From Laceyella tengchongensis (GTDB lineage Bacteria; Bacillota; Bacilli; Thermoactinomycetales; Thermoactinomycetaceae), in the NCBI RefSeq assembly GCF_900182735.1, contig NZ_FXTU01000003.1, positions 248,001 to 312,000 on the forward strand: DNA of 64,000 nt. The letters run 5' to 3'. The translations under genes were made by a program, and so were the position numbers. The notes beneath the pieces were generated by a model that saw nothing but the letters and a program-made list of their open reading frames with translations, was not told the DNA's origin and ran no database searches. Below, piece by piece: positions 45,800-55,434 of the stretch. Positions within the stretch are counted from its first letter, which is position 1; each line of letters starts with the position of its first letter.

Positions 45800-46523
45800 T
45801 CTGTTGCCCTACTCCTTTAGCTAACATTTGTTGCGACCTCCATAAGTCTTCTACGCCTCCTTGAACATCATCAAAATTTAGGTGCAAAGACTTAAGCATG
45901 AGGTTTCTATCTTTTGTTTTTATAGCCTCAACATACAGCTCATGATTGTTAATAATCCGTGCAAAGTCTTCGTATTTTTCCTGGAAGCGCAACCGCATCG
46001 ACAGCAGAATAAAACTCTCCATCACGGGCTTTAAATTGTTCCAGATCATCAAGACGTAAGAATGTCCGATGGACCGAATAATGGTCTCGTGGAACAAGAC
46101 ATCTTGATAAGAGAATTCATCCGCATCGCGATATTTAACCGCAACTTTCATCATTTCTAGTATTTTGCTAAGTTCCATCACTAATGCATCTGTGTCCATT
46201 TTCACGAGACGCTCAAACACAAATGATTCAATCAATAGACGGACATCATAGATCTCTTCTATTTCTTTTTCTGTTAAACCAACGACAACAGCTCCCATCC
46301 GTTCTAAGCGAATGATATTTTCAGCTGATAGCGTTCTGAGCGCTTCGCGAATGGGTGATCGGCTCACAGCAAAATCTGCGGCCAATTTATTTTCCGACAG
46401 AACCGTGCCCCTTTTGATCATGCCCGAGATAATGCGCATTCTAAGTTCGCAGGCTACACGGTCTCCAGTTGAAGCCTTGGAAAGCCATTTTTCTGGATAG
46501 AGAAGCCCATTAGGCATGTGCAT
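45792..46523 (-). CDS. gntR: GntR, gluconate operon repressor
   Basis: 243 residues. An N-terminal wHTH (RVACELRMRIISGMIKRGTV then ADFAVSRSPIREALRTLSAE) and a C-terminal FadR/FCD ligand domain with metal-site histidines (FHETIIRSIGHSYVLMIW). It is the founding type of the GntR family: gluconate releases it from the operator. Start 46523 follows AGAGGGTGATT. The operator at 46551-46568 overlaps its own promoter, giving autoregulation of the whole operon. Confidence 0.95.
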   Translation of the reverse strand: MHMPNGLLYPEKWLSKASTGDRVACELRMRIISGMIKRGTVLSENKLAADFAVSRSPIREALRTLSAENIIRLERMGAVVVGLTEKEIEEIYDVRLLIESFVFERLVKMDTDALVMELSKILEMMKVAVKYRDADEFSYQDVLFHETIIRSIGHSYVLMIWNNLKPVMESFILLSMRLRFQEKYEDFARIINNHELYVEAIKTKDRNLMLKSLHLNFDDVQGGVEDLWRSQQMLAKGVGQQNE

Positions 46524-46550
46524 GAAATCACCCTCTCAAAGGATACAAGT

Positions 46551-46603
46551 GTACTTGTATACAAGTATTATAAACGAAATGACTGTCTATGCAAGCGCTT
46601 TAA
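46551..46603 (-). promoter_or_regulatory. gnt promoter, GntR operator and cre site
   Basis: On the minus strand TTGCAT (46589-46594), 16 bp, TATAAT (46567-46572). GTACTTGTATACAAGTAT (46551-46568) differs by one base from the B. subtilis GntR operator and covers the start point. TGCAAGCGCTTTAA (46590-46603) matches the CcpA cre consensus apart from one position and overlaps the -35. Induction by gluconate and glucose repression are both expected. Confidence 0.9.
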
Positions 46604-47018
46604 TTTGAATTAGACAGAAATTAATTCGTATATTTTCCATTATTTGTTTGATCGAACAAGAAGACGCCGCCAAAAATCAGGCGAAACGTGATCGATCCAT
46701 GCCCATGAAAACAGCGGTGAGATCCTATCACCGCTGTAGGTCAAAAGATATATTTTGGTATAATATGGAAAATCTCAGAAATCCTCACCGGGTTCTTTTT
46801 TAGCCTCTTGGTGGATCACCAGCTCCATGACGTTTTACTAAGAAATGACCCGAATAACATGATCAAGCCAAAATAAAGCATCTATTTCTCGATTCACACC
46901 ATTTGTTTTTCTGCTATACTTGATCGCTTGCTGTAGCTCTCGTTCAGCCCTGTTCCTTCACTTTCTTATATCGTATAATTTTCTGATTTACGTGTAAGCT
47001 TATGCTCATCATAAAAAA

Positions 47019-47049
47019 CCCCTTGGTTGCCTTTTCTGGACCAAAGGGG
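47019..47049 (-). terminator. Minus-strand terminator
   Basis: CCCCTTTGGT and ACCAAGGGG on the minus strand followed by TTTTTTA. It lies 70 bp after the small frame at 47119-47250. Of 46604-47018, only a hairpin (46712-46736, CAGCGGTGA / TCACCGCTG) and a minus-strand remnant reading ELQQAIKYSRKTNGVNREID, ending with a stop near 46841, can be noted. Confidence 0.7.
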
Positions 47050-47118
47050 AAAACGACTTTCGGGATGTTTGTGTAGCAAACAAGTTTACCTAATTGGCTT
47101 TTCTTACATGATATGGTG

Positions 47119-47250
47119 TTAGTCTAAATCCACCAATGCCGCAAGATCAAGGAATTTCTCCATTTCAGCCTGGCAGAGCTGGCGTCTTCTATTTGCTGGA
47201 GGGGATAATGATTCTTTATGAATGGTCTTAACAAAAGTATAAATGTCCAT
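47119..47250 (-). CDS. Possible 43-residue protein or remnant
   Basis: MDIYTFVKTIHKESLSPPAN followed by RRRQLCQAEMEKFLDLAALV and DLD. It reads like a real, charged helical protein end, and a strong terminator follows in the same direction. No ribosome site is seen before the ATG and the frame is open for a few codons upstream, so it may be the C-terminal remnant of a larger gene. Confidence 0.3.
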   Translation of the reverse strand: MDIYTFVKTIHKESLSPPANRRRQLCQAEMEKFLDLAALVDLD

Positions 47251-47372
47251 GAAACTTCGCGAATGACATACGACTCACACGTCTCAATAAAAATGAGACC
47301 GCGTGCCTGATGCTTCCCTCCTTCCCCATGGCATTCGGGGAAAGAGGGAAAGGATAAGCTGATACGGCCATT

Positions 47373-48617
47373 CTATTTTTCATTGGATATTGATGAACGG
47401 TTGCGGCGGATGAGGAAGAAATAGCAGAGAACGGAACCGATGTCCGCGACCGCGATAACCACCCCCATCGGGATAGCAGAATCGCCCCCGCCGAGGCCGA
47501 CCAGAGGAGCCACGAGACCGCCAGAGATGAACGACAACACCCCAAGCAATGCTGAGGCACTTCCCGCTGCTTGCCCTTGGTTTTGCATGGCGAGGGCAAA
47601 TCCGGTGGTAGTGACAATCCCTACGCTGGATACGACGATAAACAAGGGCGGCAAAATGGCGTACAGTCCGGCTTTCATCAAAATCATGAGCAACAGGGTG
47701 ATCCCGCCCATCGCGGCGAGGATGAGACCACTGACAAATAGTTTGACTTCAGCAATCCGCCCCGCCAATCTGCCGGTAACCTGGCTAGCGATAATGATCC
47801 CCAGACCATTGATGGCGAAAAATAAACTAAACATTTGCGGAGAAACGCCGTAAATGCCTTGTAGAACAAAAGGCGAACCGGAAATATAAGCGAACATGGC
47901 CGCAACCACCAGCCCTTGGGCCAACGCATATCCAAAAAACGACCGGTCTTTGATGAGATGGTGAAAAGTGGACAGGGTGTTTCGGATACCTCCTTTGGAA
48001 CGACGCTCGGTTGGTAGCGTTTCAGGTAGCCCGGCCAAGACGGCGACAAACATGATCGCCCCGATCAAACTGAGGGCGATGAACACTCCCGGCCACGAGG
48101 TCACCCGCATCAGCTGACCACCAAAAATGGGAGCCATGATCGGGGCCACCCCATTGACCAGCATCAAAAGGGAGTAAAACTTAGTCAATGCTGATCCCGA
48201 GTACAGATCCTTGACGATAGCTCGGGAGATAACAATACCGAAAGAGCCCGCCAATCCTTGAACAAAGCGCAATAGGATGAGTGCTTCTATGGTGGGGGCT
48301 ACTGCACACAACAACGATGAGATCGCATAGGTAATTAATCCGGCAAGGAGGGGCAATCGGCGGCCTCGTATATCACTGAGCGGCCCTGCCAACAACTGGC
48401 CTAACGAAAGCCCAAGGAGGCAAGCTGTCAGACTAAGTTGGCCCATCGACGCACTGGTGTGCAAGTCAGTAGACAATGCAGGCAATGCCGGCAGATACAT
48501 GTCTAACGACAAGGGACCAAACGCGGACAGCGAGCCCAATATGAGGGCCATCCATAATATGCGCGACCGTTCTTGTCGCTGTGGCGTAGAATCTAATCTA
48601 TGGCTGAGATTGTTCAT
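47373..48617 (-). CDS. Bcr/CflA-family MFS multidrug exporter
   Basis: About 414 residues, twelve membrane helices. LDMYLPALPALSTDLHTSAS near 30 and GPLSDIRGRRLPLLAGLITY near 75 are signatures of the Bcr/CflA drug resistance group of the DHA1 family. It probably exports drugs by proton antiport. The start is uncertain (48617 is preferred over 48629 from ribosome site spacing). It lies 84 bp after the MarR gene, which probably represses both. Confidence 0.9.
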   Translation of the reverse strand: MNNLSHRLDSTPQRQERSRILWMALILGSLSAFGPLSLDMYLPALPALSTDLHTSASMGQLSLTACLLGLSLGQLLAGPLSDIRGRRLPLLAGLITYAISSLLCAVAPTIEALILLRFVQGLAGSFGIVISRAIVKDLYSGSALTKFYSLLMLVNGVAPIMAPIFGGQLMRVTSWPGVFIALSLIGAIMFVAVLAGLPETLPTERRSKGGIRNTLSTFHHLIKDRSFFGYALAQGLVVAAMFAYISGSPFVLQGIYGVSPQMFSLFFAINGLGIIIASQVTGRLAGRIAEVKLFVSGLILAAMGGITLLLMILMKAGLYAILPPLFIVVSSVGIVTTTGFALAMQNQGQAAGSASALLGVLSFISGGLVAPLVGLGGGDSAIPMGVVIAVADIGSVLCYFFLIRRNRSSISNEK

Positions 48618-48701
48618 TACCGCTTCCATCCTTTCTTCAAAGTGAATCGACCTTCGGATGAGCATGGATGTGGACAATCACCCGCCCATTCGATAAGTCG
48701 G

Positions 48702-49148
48702 CTAAGTATTTTCGCGCTTGAACGCTTGCAAGTTCTCATGCATTTGCCACAACAATCGCCGGAACAACAATTTCTCTTCCAAACTGAAATTCTCCAAGCA
48801 TTTGCACTCGATTTGTTGGAGCGCCTCTTTCACCGCATCGACCGCCTGGCGTCCCTTAGCGGTGAGAAAAACCCGGGACACCCTTTGATCGACAGGATCA
48901 GGCTTTCGTATCACCAACCCCGTTCGTTGCATTCGGTTAACCATCACCGTCAGCGTCGCCGGCGTCACTTGCAATTTGTGCGCTAGCTCCTTTTGCGACT
49001 GCCCATCCTGTTCCGCTAGCCTCAACAAAAGTGGAGGTTGGCCAGGATACACATCATGTTCTTGGATCAGCAGATCGACGCTTTGTCGGTGAAGCTTTAT
49101 CACATGCCCCATCAAATGGGTCAAAGTGTCGGAGTAATTGAAGTCCAT
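48702..49148 (-). CDS. MarR-family repressor
   Basis: 148 residues. The winged helix reads SQKELAHKLQVTPATLTVMV then NRMQRTGLVIRKPDPVDQRV, followed by SRVFLTAKGRQ. The ATG follows AGGAGGCTACACA. The inverted repeat ATTAGT-N6-ACTAAT at 49162 is its probable site. It precedes the Bcr-type pump, the classic MarR-pump arrangement. Confidence 0.93.
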   Translation of the reverse strand: MDFNYSDTLTHLMGHVIKLHRQSVDLLIQEHDVYPGQPPLLLRLAEQDGQSQKELAHKLQVTPATLTVMVNRMQRTGLVIRKPDPVDQRVSRVFLTAKGRQAVDAVKEALQQIECKCLENFSLEEKLLFRRLLWQMHENLQAFKRENT

Positions 49149-49161
49149 TGTGTAGCCTCCT

Positions 49162-49179
49162 ATTAGTTAGACGACTAAT
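49162..49179. promoter_or_regulatory. Putative MarR operator
   Basis: ATTAGT, six bases, ACTAAT, just upstream of the marR-like ribosome site. The spacing and arm length are typical of MarR sites. Confidence 0.6.
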
Positions 49180-49329
49180 TATTAGCGATTCTATGATATG
49201 TGCCAATCGGTGTCAATCATCCATTCCTTTGATAAATACAACTCCCAATACACAGTGCATGTTGGCTACCTTCGCGCATAACCATTTGGTATACTAATAT
49301 TAATTTTCTAACAAGAGAGGAGACAAGCC

Positions 49330-50019
49330 ATGAAACGAATTGGAATATTAGGAGGACTTACTGCTGAATCGACTACATTATTTTACAATTCGTTAACTAG
49401 GCTATACATTGAGCAACACGGCGATAACGGGTATCCCGAGATTGTCATATTTAGCGTAAGATTTCAGCATTTCTTCAACGCCTTCAAACAAGGGGATTGG
49501 GAATATTGCGCTCAATATCTCGCCTCCGGAATCAACCAATTGGAAAAAGCCGGGGCGGATTTTGCCGTGATTTCGGCAAACATGCCGCATGTCTTATTTG
49601 ATGATATCGTCAAAAGAGTCTCCTTGCCTCTAATTCACATCGCGGATACGGTTGCGGAAGTAGCGCAAGCAAAAGGATATAAGAAAGTTTCTTTGCTTGG
49701 AACAATGGCAACGATGAACGCAAGCTTTTACCCGGACCGTCTGTCTAAATATCAGATTGAATGTATTGTTCCTGATGAGCCTCAAAAAGAAATGGTTCAT
49801 CAGGTGTTGGAGAATGAACTGTTTAATGGAGTCATAAAGGAAGAATCCAAAACAGCCTATCTGAAACTAATCCATGAACTTAAAGAAAGTGGCGCCGAAG
49901 CCGTCATTTTGGGTTGCACAGAAATTCCCATGCTCATCAACTCAGAAAACAGCCCCCTCCCCTTGTTGGATTCCTCTCTCATTCTTGCGCAAACAGCTTT
50001 AGATAAAGCGTTAAATTAG
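49330..50019 (+). CDS. Aspartate/glutamate racemase family protein
   Basis: 229 residues. GILGGLTAESTTLFYNSLTR matches the start of the YgeA/RacX-like group. The second catalytic cysteine is present (VILGCTEIPMLI), but the first site reads ISANMPHVLFDD where the usual enzyme has CNT-H: a serine or alanine replaces the cysteine. Members with AN-PH at this site exist and may act on one enantiomer only or have another activity. AAGAGAGGAG precedes the ATG. Single gene. Confidence 0.85.
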   Translation: MKRIGILGGLTAESTTLFYNSLTRLYIEQHGDNGYPEIVIFSVRFQHFFNAFKQGDWEYCAQYLASGINQLEKAGADFAVISANMPHVLFDDIVKRVSLPLIHIADTVAEVAQAKGYKKVSLLGTMATMNASFYPDRLSKYQIECIVPDEPQKEMVHQVLENELFNGVIKEESKTAYLKLIHELKESGAEAVILGCTEIPMLINSENSPLPLLDSSLILAQTALDKALN

Positions 50020-50184
50020 AATCACAACCAACTTTTGCCAAGAGAGTTGGTTGTTCACGTTGTTTCATATGCACTCATGTACAAACAGGGCGCCTGTCAT
50101 TTAGCGACAGCCGCCCTTGTAACCTCATTCTCAACCTTGTTCTTCCAGCTTTTTGTGGATACTAAAAATGTGAAAGAAGGAATA

Positions 50185-50988
50185 ATGGTGATTTCATTTA
50201 CTCCGCTTGACTCGTCTCGATCCATTGCAGCACTCAAACAACAATACCTTAACTCTCTTGTAGCTCCCATGGATGGGATGTGGGAAAGCGCAATTATCGG
50301 CAATGCCAACAACTGGGCAATCCACTATGAAGGAAAGGTTGTTGGTTATTTTTGCACAGATGAAGAATCACGTCTCTTGCAATTTTATATCATGCCTCCC
50401 TATCAATCCCACTATCGAACGATCTTTGTTCAATTAATTGAACAAATAGGCATTTCTTCTGCGTTTGCAAGCACGATTGAACCCCTGTATCTTTCCCTTT
50501 GCCTTGACTTTCATAATAAAGTTCATGTCAAAAGCTATTTATTCACTGACCTGCACGCTGTGCAACTCCCGCCGTTTGCCCTGCAACCTGTCATTTTTCG
50601 ACTCGCCTCTCATGATGAGTTAACCCACTTGGAACGTTTTTATAAGGAATATATAGAAGGAGATGGGAGCTGGATTCACGATTTTCTACAAGAGAGAATT
50701 TCCCAAATGCAATTGTACGCCCTTTATCATGATGATACCTTGCTTGGAACTGGAGAATGCATTGAAAGCAAGACACAGCCCCCCTACGCCGACATAGGCA
50801 TAGTCGTCAATAAGCAATTTCGAAACAGGGGCATCGGCACCTACATTCTAAACCGTTTAAAACATCAGTGTTATAAGTCCTCGCTGAAACCGATCTGCTC
50901 TTGTACCGCAGAAAACATCGCATCCAGAAAAGCCATTGAAAAAGCCGGATTCGTTAGTTACCACCGCATCTTGGAAATCTTCTTTTAA
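50185..50988 (+). CDS. GNAT-family N-acetyltransferase
   Basis: 267 residues from ATG 50185 (MVISFTPLDSSRSIAALKQQ), chosen because GAAGG lies 5 nt upstream; the open frame begins 150 bp earlier. The C-terminal GNAT domain has the acetyl-CoA motif VVNKQFRNRGIGTYILNRLK and AENIASRKAIEKAGFVSYHR. The N-terminal 130 residues look like a degenerate second GNAT half (WAIHYEGKVVGYFCTDEE). The acceptor is unknown. A strong terminator follows. Confidence 0.88.
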   Translation: MVISFTPLDSSRSIAALKQQYLNSLVAPMDGMWESAIIGNANNWAIHYEGKVVGYFCTDEESRLLQFYIMPPYQSHYRTIFVQLIEQIGISSAFASTIEPLYLSLCLDFHNKVHVKSYLFTDLHAVQLPPFALQPVIFRLASHDELTHLERFYKEYIEGDGSWIHDFLQERISQMQLYALYHDDTLLGTGECIESKTQPPYADIGIVVNKQFRNRGIGTYILNRLKHQCYKSSLKPICSCTAENIASRKAIEKAGFVSYHRILEIFF

Positions 50989-50998
50989 TCCCTTTAAT

Positions 50999-51040
50999 GG
51001 AATAGAAGCGCCTTCGTGCCGCTTCTATTCCACTTTTTTT
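50999..51040 (+). terminator. Rho-independent terminator
   Basis: GGAATAGAAGCG, loop, CGCTTCTATTCC, then ACTTTTTTT. Confidence 0.9.
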
Positions 51041-51201
51041 GTATTTCATCCCTTGGAAGACAAATGGATCTGTTGAAAAGCAAGTGAAGTAATCAAAGCA
51101 CTCATCTGATGATCAAAATCAAGGCAAATGGTAGCATGTATATCCCTTTTCCGATGCCTTTAAAGATGGATAGACAATCTTCGCGATATAAGCCACAAGA
51201 A

Positions 51202-51227
51202 AACCGGAAGCTACGTAGCTCCCGGTT
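51202..51227 (-). terminator. Terminator of the CNNM-type gene
   Basis: On the minus strand AACCGGGAGCTACG pairs with the following GTAGCTTCCGGTT and then TTCTTG; it lies 7 bp past the stop. Confidence 0.7.
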
Positions 51228-51233
51228 GTTGTG

Positions 51234-52556
51234 TCAATCTTCTTGTTCTGTCGCCGGCAATGACAACGGTTCCTTCTTCTTCACGAGAATGCGCGAAATT
51301 CTCAACTCATCCATTTCAAGCACGGTGAACTCCCAGTCTCCAAATGTCACTTGATCGCCGATCTGTGGCACTTTTTGCAATTGGGAAAAAAGCCAGCCAC
51401 CGATGGTATCGTTATCTTCGTCATCGATGTCCAAAGCGAAATGATCATTGACATCTTCAATCAACAATCCCGAGTCAATCGATGTCCCCTCGGCCTCTTC
51501 TTGGATCGCTGGTTTCTCGTCGTCAAACTCATCTTGAATTTCCCCGAAAATCTCTTCAATGATGTCTTCGGTGGTCACCAAACCAGACGTTCCGCCGAAT
51601 TCATCGACGACAATCGCCATCTCCATTTTTCCTTTTTGCAGGTTTTTCAGGATATCTTTCACTTCCATCGATTCCGGCACGACAATGAAGGGTCTGACCA
51701 TGCTCGCCAAATCAGGCGTGCCCCCTTCAGTCATCACTTGGTAGACGTCCCGGATGTGGATGATCCCTTTGATGTCATCCTTATCACGTCCACACAGCGG
51801 GAACCGGGTGTGATTGGTGTTTTTGATGATGTGGAAATTCTCTTCAAACGGCCGATCTTCATACAGACAAGTCATTTTTACCCGGGGCACCATCACTTCC
51901 CGCGCTACCCGCTCGGTAAAATCAAACACATTGTCGAACAGAGTCAATTCCACTTGATCGATCATGCCGCTCTTATGGCTTTGGGCGATGAGCATACGGA
52001 TCTCTTCCTCTGTGTGGGCCTGATGCGATTCATTCAATTCCACCCCGAAAAGCTTCAAAGTGAGATTAGCCGCACCATTTAGCACATAAATAAACGGCCG
52101 AAACAAGACATAAAACCAGTTGAGGGGCGCGGCGGTCCATAGAGTCGTTTCTTCCGCCTTCCGAATGGCCAACGATTTAGGAGCCATCTCCCCCATGACG
52201 ATGTGCAAAAAGGTGATCACTGAAAAGCCAATGGCAAATGCGATGGTATGGATCGCCCACTGGGGCAAACCGAAATAAGCGAGCGCCGGTTCAATCATTT
52301 TGGCAATAGCCGGCTCCCCTACCCAACCCAGTCCAAGTGATGCCAAGGTGATTCCCAATTGTGTCGCTGACAAGTAAGCATCCAGCTCCCCCAGCACCTT
52401 GCGGGCGGCTTTCCCTCTGCGCCCTTCAATCTGTGCGATCCGTGTCGCCCTTACTTTCACAATTGCAAATTCCGCGGCGACAAAAAAACCGTTCAATAAG
52501 ACCAAAAAGATCACAAGCAAAATGTTAAAGGCATGACCTATGACGCCTTCCAACAC
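51234..52556 (-). CDS. CNNM/HlyC-family membrane protein (DUF21, CBS pair, CorC domain)
   Basis: 440 residues. A DUF21 membrane domain (about 1-195: LVLLNGFFVAAEFAIVKVRA, LGWVGEPAIAK) is followed by two CBS domains (about 215-340: REVMVPRVKMTCLYEDRP, then VVDEFGGTSGLVTTEDIIEE). A C-terminal CorC_HlyC domain (about 360-430) completes it. The family moves divalent cations, Mg2+ or Co2+ efflux being the usual proposal; the old name hemolysin is misleading. Single gene. Confidence 0.93.
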   Translation of the reverse strand: MLEGVIGHAFNILLVIFLVLLNGFFVAAEFAIVKVRATRIAQIEGRRGKAARKVLGELDAYLSATQLGITLASLGLGWVGEPAIAKMIEPALAYFGLPQWAIHTIAFAIGFSVITFLHIVMGEMAPKSLAIRKAEETTLWTAAPLNWFYVLFRPFIYVLNGAANLTLKLFGVELNESHQAHTEEEIRMLIAQSHKSGMIDQVELTLFDNVFDFTERVAREVMVPRVKMTCLYEDRPFEENFHIIKNTNHTRFPLCGRDKDDIKGIIHIRDVYQVMTEGGTPDLASMVRPFIVVPESMEVKDILKNLQKGKMEMAIVVDEFGGTSGLVTTEDIIEEIFGEIQDEFDDEKPAIQEEAEGTSIDSGLLIEDVNDHFALDIDDEDNDTIGGWLFSQLQKVPQIGDQVTFGDWEFTVLEMDELRISRILVKKKEPLSLPATEQED

Positions 52557-52916
52557 AGATTCCCCCTGTTAACTCAAATTAGGTTATTTCAATATATCAA
52601 AAAACGGAAAAACCTTTCATCTCACAGGAAACGCCTCTCTCCTAGCAAAGATGACTTTCTTTACTTTATCAAATAAAAGTCGGCGTCTCAAAGAGCAAAA
52701 ATCATAAATAATCATTCAAAATAGGGATATAACCATGTGTTTACTTACGCTAGAACTTCATATCATTCATTTTTGTTTACCGAATATGGTTGCTTCACCT
52801 ACCCGTTTTCAAAAAGAAATGATGCCACTTTTACAATTTGGACATATTTGCCATCCGTTTTAAATTTATAATAGAAAGGAGCAGTACATGATGTTTAAGG
52901 AGGCTTTTTTAGTCAC
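52557..52916. other. Intergenic region between divergent genes
   Basis: 360 bp, AT-rich. Apart from AAGGAGG at 52896-52902, which serves spo0M at a rather long distance, no feature could be supported. Confidence 0.5.
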
Positions 52917-53852
52917 ATGGTATTTAAAAAGTTTATGGCTAAGTTGGGCAAAGGTTCAGCCCAAGTCGATCTAATCCTTGATCAACACCAGTACAAACTG
53001 GGAGAGCAAATCAATGGACAATTAGTCATTACAGGCGGCACCATCGAACAGGAAATCAACAAAATCGATATTGATTTCATGATGAGTGTGCGCTTGGGAG
53101 AACACATACAAACCGTGTTAATCAACCGGTTTCCGTTCCCTGAATCGTTTAAAATCCAGCCATCAGAGAAAAAATCCTACTCTTTCTCTTATAAATTGCC
53201 GCAAAATCTACTGCTGTCCTGCAATTCGGTATCTTATTATTTCATCACGCATTTAGACATCGCGGCCGGGGTGGATTCGACTGATCGCGATCCGATTGAC
53301 ATCTTGCCTCCTGACCGCTTCCAAAACATCCTGTATGCGTTCGATCGCCTTGGTTTCCGCGAAAAACACGATTCCCGTTCGTTTGATGGGCACTTGCAGG
53401 AGTTTGAGCTGGCTCCCACCTCGATGCTCCGAAACGAAGTAGAAGAAGTGGAATTTGTGGCAGCGATGGAAGAGACGGGCATTCATCTGTTCTTAGAGGT
53501 GGACTTGCGCACGTTCGCTGGAGAAAAAGAAGTTAAACGAGAACTCTGGTTGGACAATCAACTGCTCGATGATCAAAACGCCCTGATTGACTATCTGCAA
53601 CAAGTTCTGTTTGAAATGGTGAACAATCCGAATCTATACCACGCTGATAAAGCCCAATTCCACCACAAGATCGCGGGCTTGCCGGGTGCGATCGGCGCCT
53701 TCGCGATTGGGCTTATCGCCATGGAATTATTGGAAGATGTCGTAGAGGATATCGTTGAGGAAATCTTTGAAGATGATGATGATGACGATGATGACGACGA
53801 TGATGAAGAGGACAGCTTATTTGATTTCTTTGACGATGAAGAAGAGGATTGA
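52917..53852 (+). CDS. spo0M: Spo0M-like sporulation control protein with an acidic tail
   Basis: 311 residues. MVFKKFMAKLGKGSAQVDLI matches the Spo0M/SpoOM N-terminus; the N-terminal 250 residues form the arrestin-like beta-sandwich of the family. The last 40 residues are almost wholly Asp/Glu, with eleven consecutive aspartates and then EEDSLFDFFDDEEED, coded by a GAT/GAC tandem tract. Spo0M modulates sporulation stage 0 and cell division in B. subtilis. The ribosome site AAGGAGG lies about 14 nt before this ATG, longer than ideal; no better start exists. Confidence 0.9.
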   Translation: MVFKKFMAKLGKGSAQVDLILDQHQYKLGEQINGQLVITGGTIEQEINKIDIDFMMSVRLGEHIQTVLINRFPFPESFKIQPSEKKSYSFSYKLPQNLLLSCNSVSYYFITHLDIAAGVDSTDRDPIDILPPDRFQNILYAFDRLGFREKHDSRSFDGHLQEFELAPTSMLRNEVEEVEFVAAMEETGIHLFLEVDLRTFAGEKEVKRELWLDNQLLDDQNALIDYLQQVLFEMVNNPNLYHADKAQFHHKIAGLPGAIGAFAIGLIAMELLEDVVEDIVEEIFEDDDDDDDDDDDEEDSLFDFFDDEEED

Positions 53853-53860
53853 GCGAACAA

Positions 53861-53893
53861 GAAGGCTTGAGCGTCGCATCGGCACCCAAGCCT
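53861..53893 (+). terminator. Terminator after spo0M
   Basis: AAGGCTTG and CAAGCCTT with a 17-nt loop, then TATTC. Confidence 0.65.
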
Positions 53894-53946
53894 TTATTCA
53901 TAAACCGAGCCTTGCCGGATGACCCCATCGCTTGAAAGCGGAAAAG

Positions 53947-55239
53947 TTATCCATCCTTCTCGTCAAGATAATCTGGGATATGCACTTTATCAATGAACAA
54001 AATGCCATCATACTGGGAACGGGGAATGAGTCGTTCTTCCCAAGTCCCCCAATCCAATGCTTGACGTTCCGTGAACATCCAAGAAGTTGCTCTCTCGCAC
54101 TTTTGGCCAGACAGATCAACAAATATGTTCGCCGCTCCCACTTTGCCCAAGATCCATTCCATACTGCCTTCTGGGTGCGGATAGCGCACCGGAGCAGGTT
54201 GATGATCAACAAACGCGGATACACCGCGATTCATATATAGGCCGATAACATAACTTTCTTGCTTTAAGGAGCTAGGCAATAACCCGCCCATTGTCGGCAA
54301 TGGCGAACGCGCATTTTTAACGGCCTCATTCTCTTTCCGTATATGATAATTATGCGACCAAACGATGATTTTTTTATTGGGATACAATGTTTCAGCAACC
54401 CATACAAGATCTACTGCCATTCTCTGATCGCGCATGGCGGTAATTTCATCATAGTATTTTTTGGCCAGATCATGGTTGTTTTCCGCAGCGTATTTATTGC
54501 CGAGCACTGCTTTTTCCAAAAAATGCTCAACGGTTTGCATGCGTCCATTTAACACATACAGCGTAACAGAAATCAGATTTGGATCTTCTGGATATATGCA
54601 AGCTAGTGCCGACCGATTCGCTTCTACAAACTGAATCAAGGCTTCATATCCGGTACGCATTTGGACTTTCTCTTTCTGGTATGCTTCGATATCCTTTAGG
54701 TAGAAGCTTGCGGCAAATTGCTGTTCCAACTGCTCCGCTTGTTCCGCTACGCTTGGGTTCACCTGCTCAAACCAACGCCGTATGAAATGGTGATAACTCC
54801 CCGTAGGTTGCATGTCCATGCCAGACAATCTTAGCGGAGCCTTGTTCTGTTTTGAATGCCGTACAAATTCAAACAAGGGAATCATTTCTTGCGTATGCCA
54901 CACACTGATCACAGCACTTCTCATGGTATCTTCAGGAAGGCGCTCACTGGCTTGAAGGTCGGCGACATGGGTTTCTCCCAAGCCCGATTCAAAGGCGATT
55001 ACTTCATAGCCGAGTTCTTCATACAAATATTGAACCAGTCTCACTCTGGAAGAAATAAATTCACTGGCACCATGCGAACTTTCTCCCAGCATGACAATCC
55101 GTTTCCCTTTTAAAACATCTTTCAAAAAGGTGAGATCCGAATAATCGTCTTCGTGCCTAGGCTCTAATTGTGTTATAGAGTGTGCATGGGCTCTCAGCCA
55201 CGTTTCCCAATGCTCGTACAAGCTTTGTTCATTCTTCAT
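53947..55239 (-). CDS. Erythromycin esterase family protein
   Basis: 430 residues. IVMLGESSHGASEFISSRVR near 48-67 holds the His/Glu motif of the EreA/EreB family, and YEVIAFESGLGETHVADLQA near 80 the second glutamate block. KIIVWSHNYHIRKE near 290 carries the third conserved histidine. Characterised members hydrolyse the macrolide lactone, but most chromosomal Bacillales copies are of unknown substrate. Start 55239 follows AAAGGAG at 8 nt. It is transcribed towards spo0M. Confidence 0.88.
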   Translation of the reverse strand: MKNEQSLYEHWETWLRAHAHSITQLEPRHEDDYSDLTFLKDVLKGKRIVMLGESSHGASEFISSRVRLVQYLYEELGYEVIAFESGLGETHVADLQASERLPEDTMRSAVISVWHTQEMIPLFEFVRHSKQNKAPLRLSGMDMQPTGSYHHFIRRWFEQVNPSVAEQAEQLEQQFAASFYLKDIEAYQKEKVQMRTGYEALIQFVEANRSALACIYPEDPNLISVTLYVLNGRMQTVEHFLEKAVLGNKYAAENNHDLAKKYYDEITAMRDQRMAVDLVWVAETLYPNKKIIVWSHNYHIRKENEAVKNARSPLPTMGGLLPSSLKQESYVIGLYMNRGVSAFVDHQPAPVRYPHPEGSMEWILGKVGAANIFVDLSGQKCERATSWMFTERQALDWGTWEERLIPRSQYDGILFIDKVHIPDYLDEKDG

Positions 55240-55434
55240 CGCCACAACTCCTTTGGCTGTTTGCAACTTTGACACAAACGACCGAGAAGGGGTCGACAGA
55301 ATTTTATATCAACTGCGATTATTTTTATTTTATATGAGTTGCCATGCCCATGAAAAGAATGCGACAACATGGTTTCACTTAAACATAAAAGGATATAAAA
55401 GAAATAACAGACGGAATTAAAGGGAGAGGATCAT

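Noticed and set aside
46712..46736. CAGCGGTGA / TCACCGCTG hairpin as a terminator
   Set aside because: No T-run on either side.
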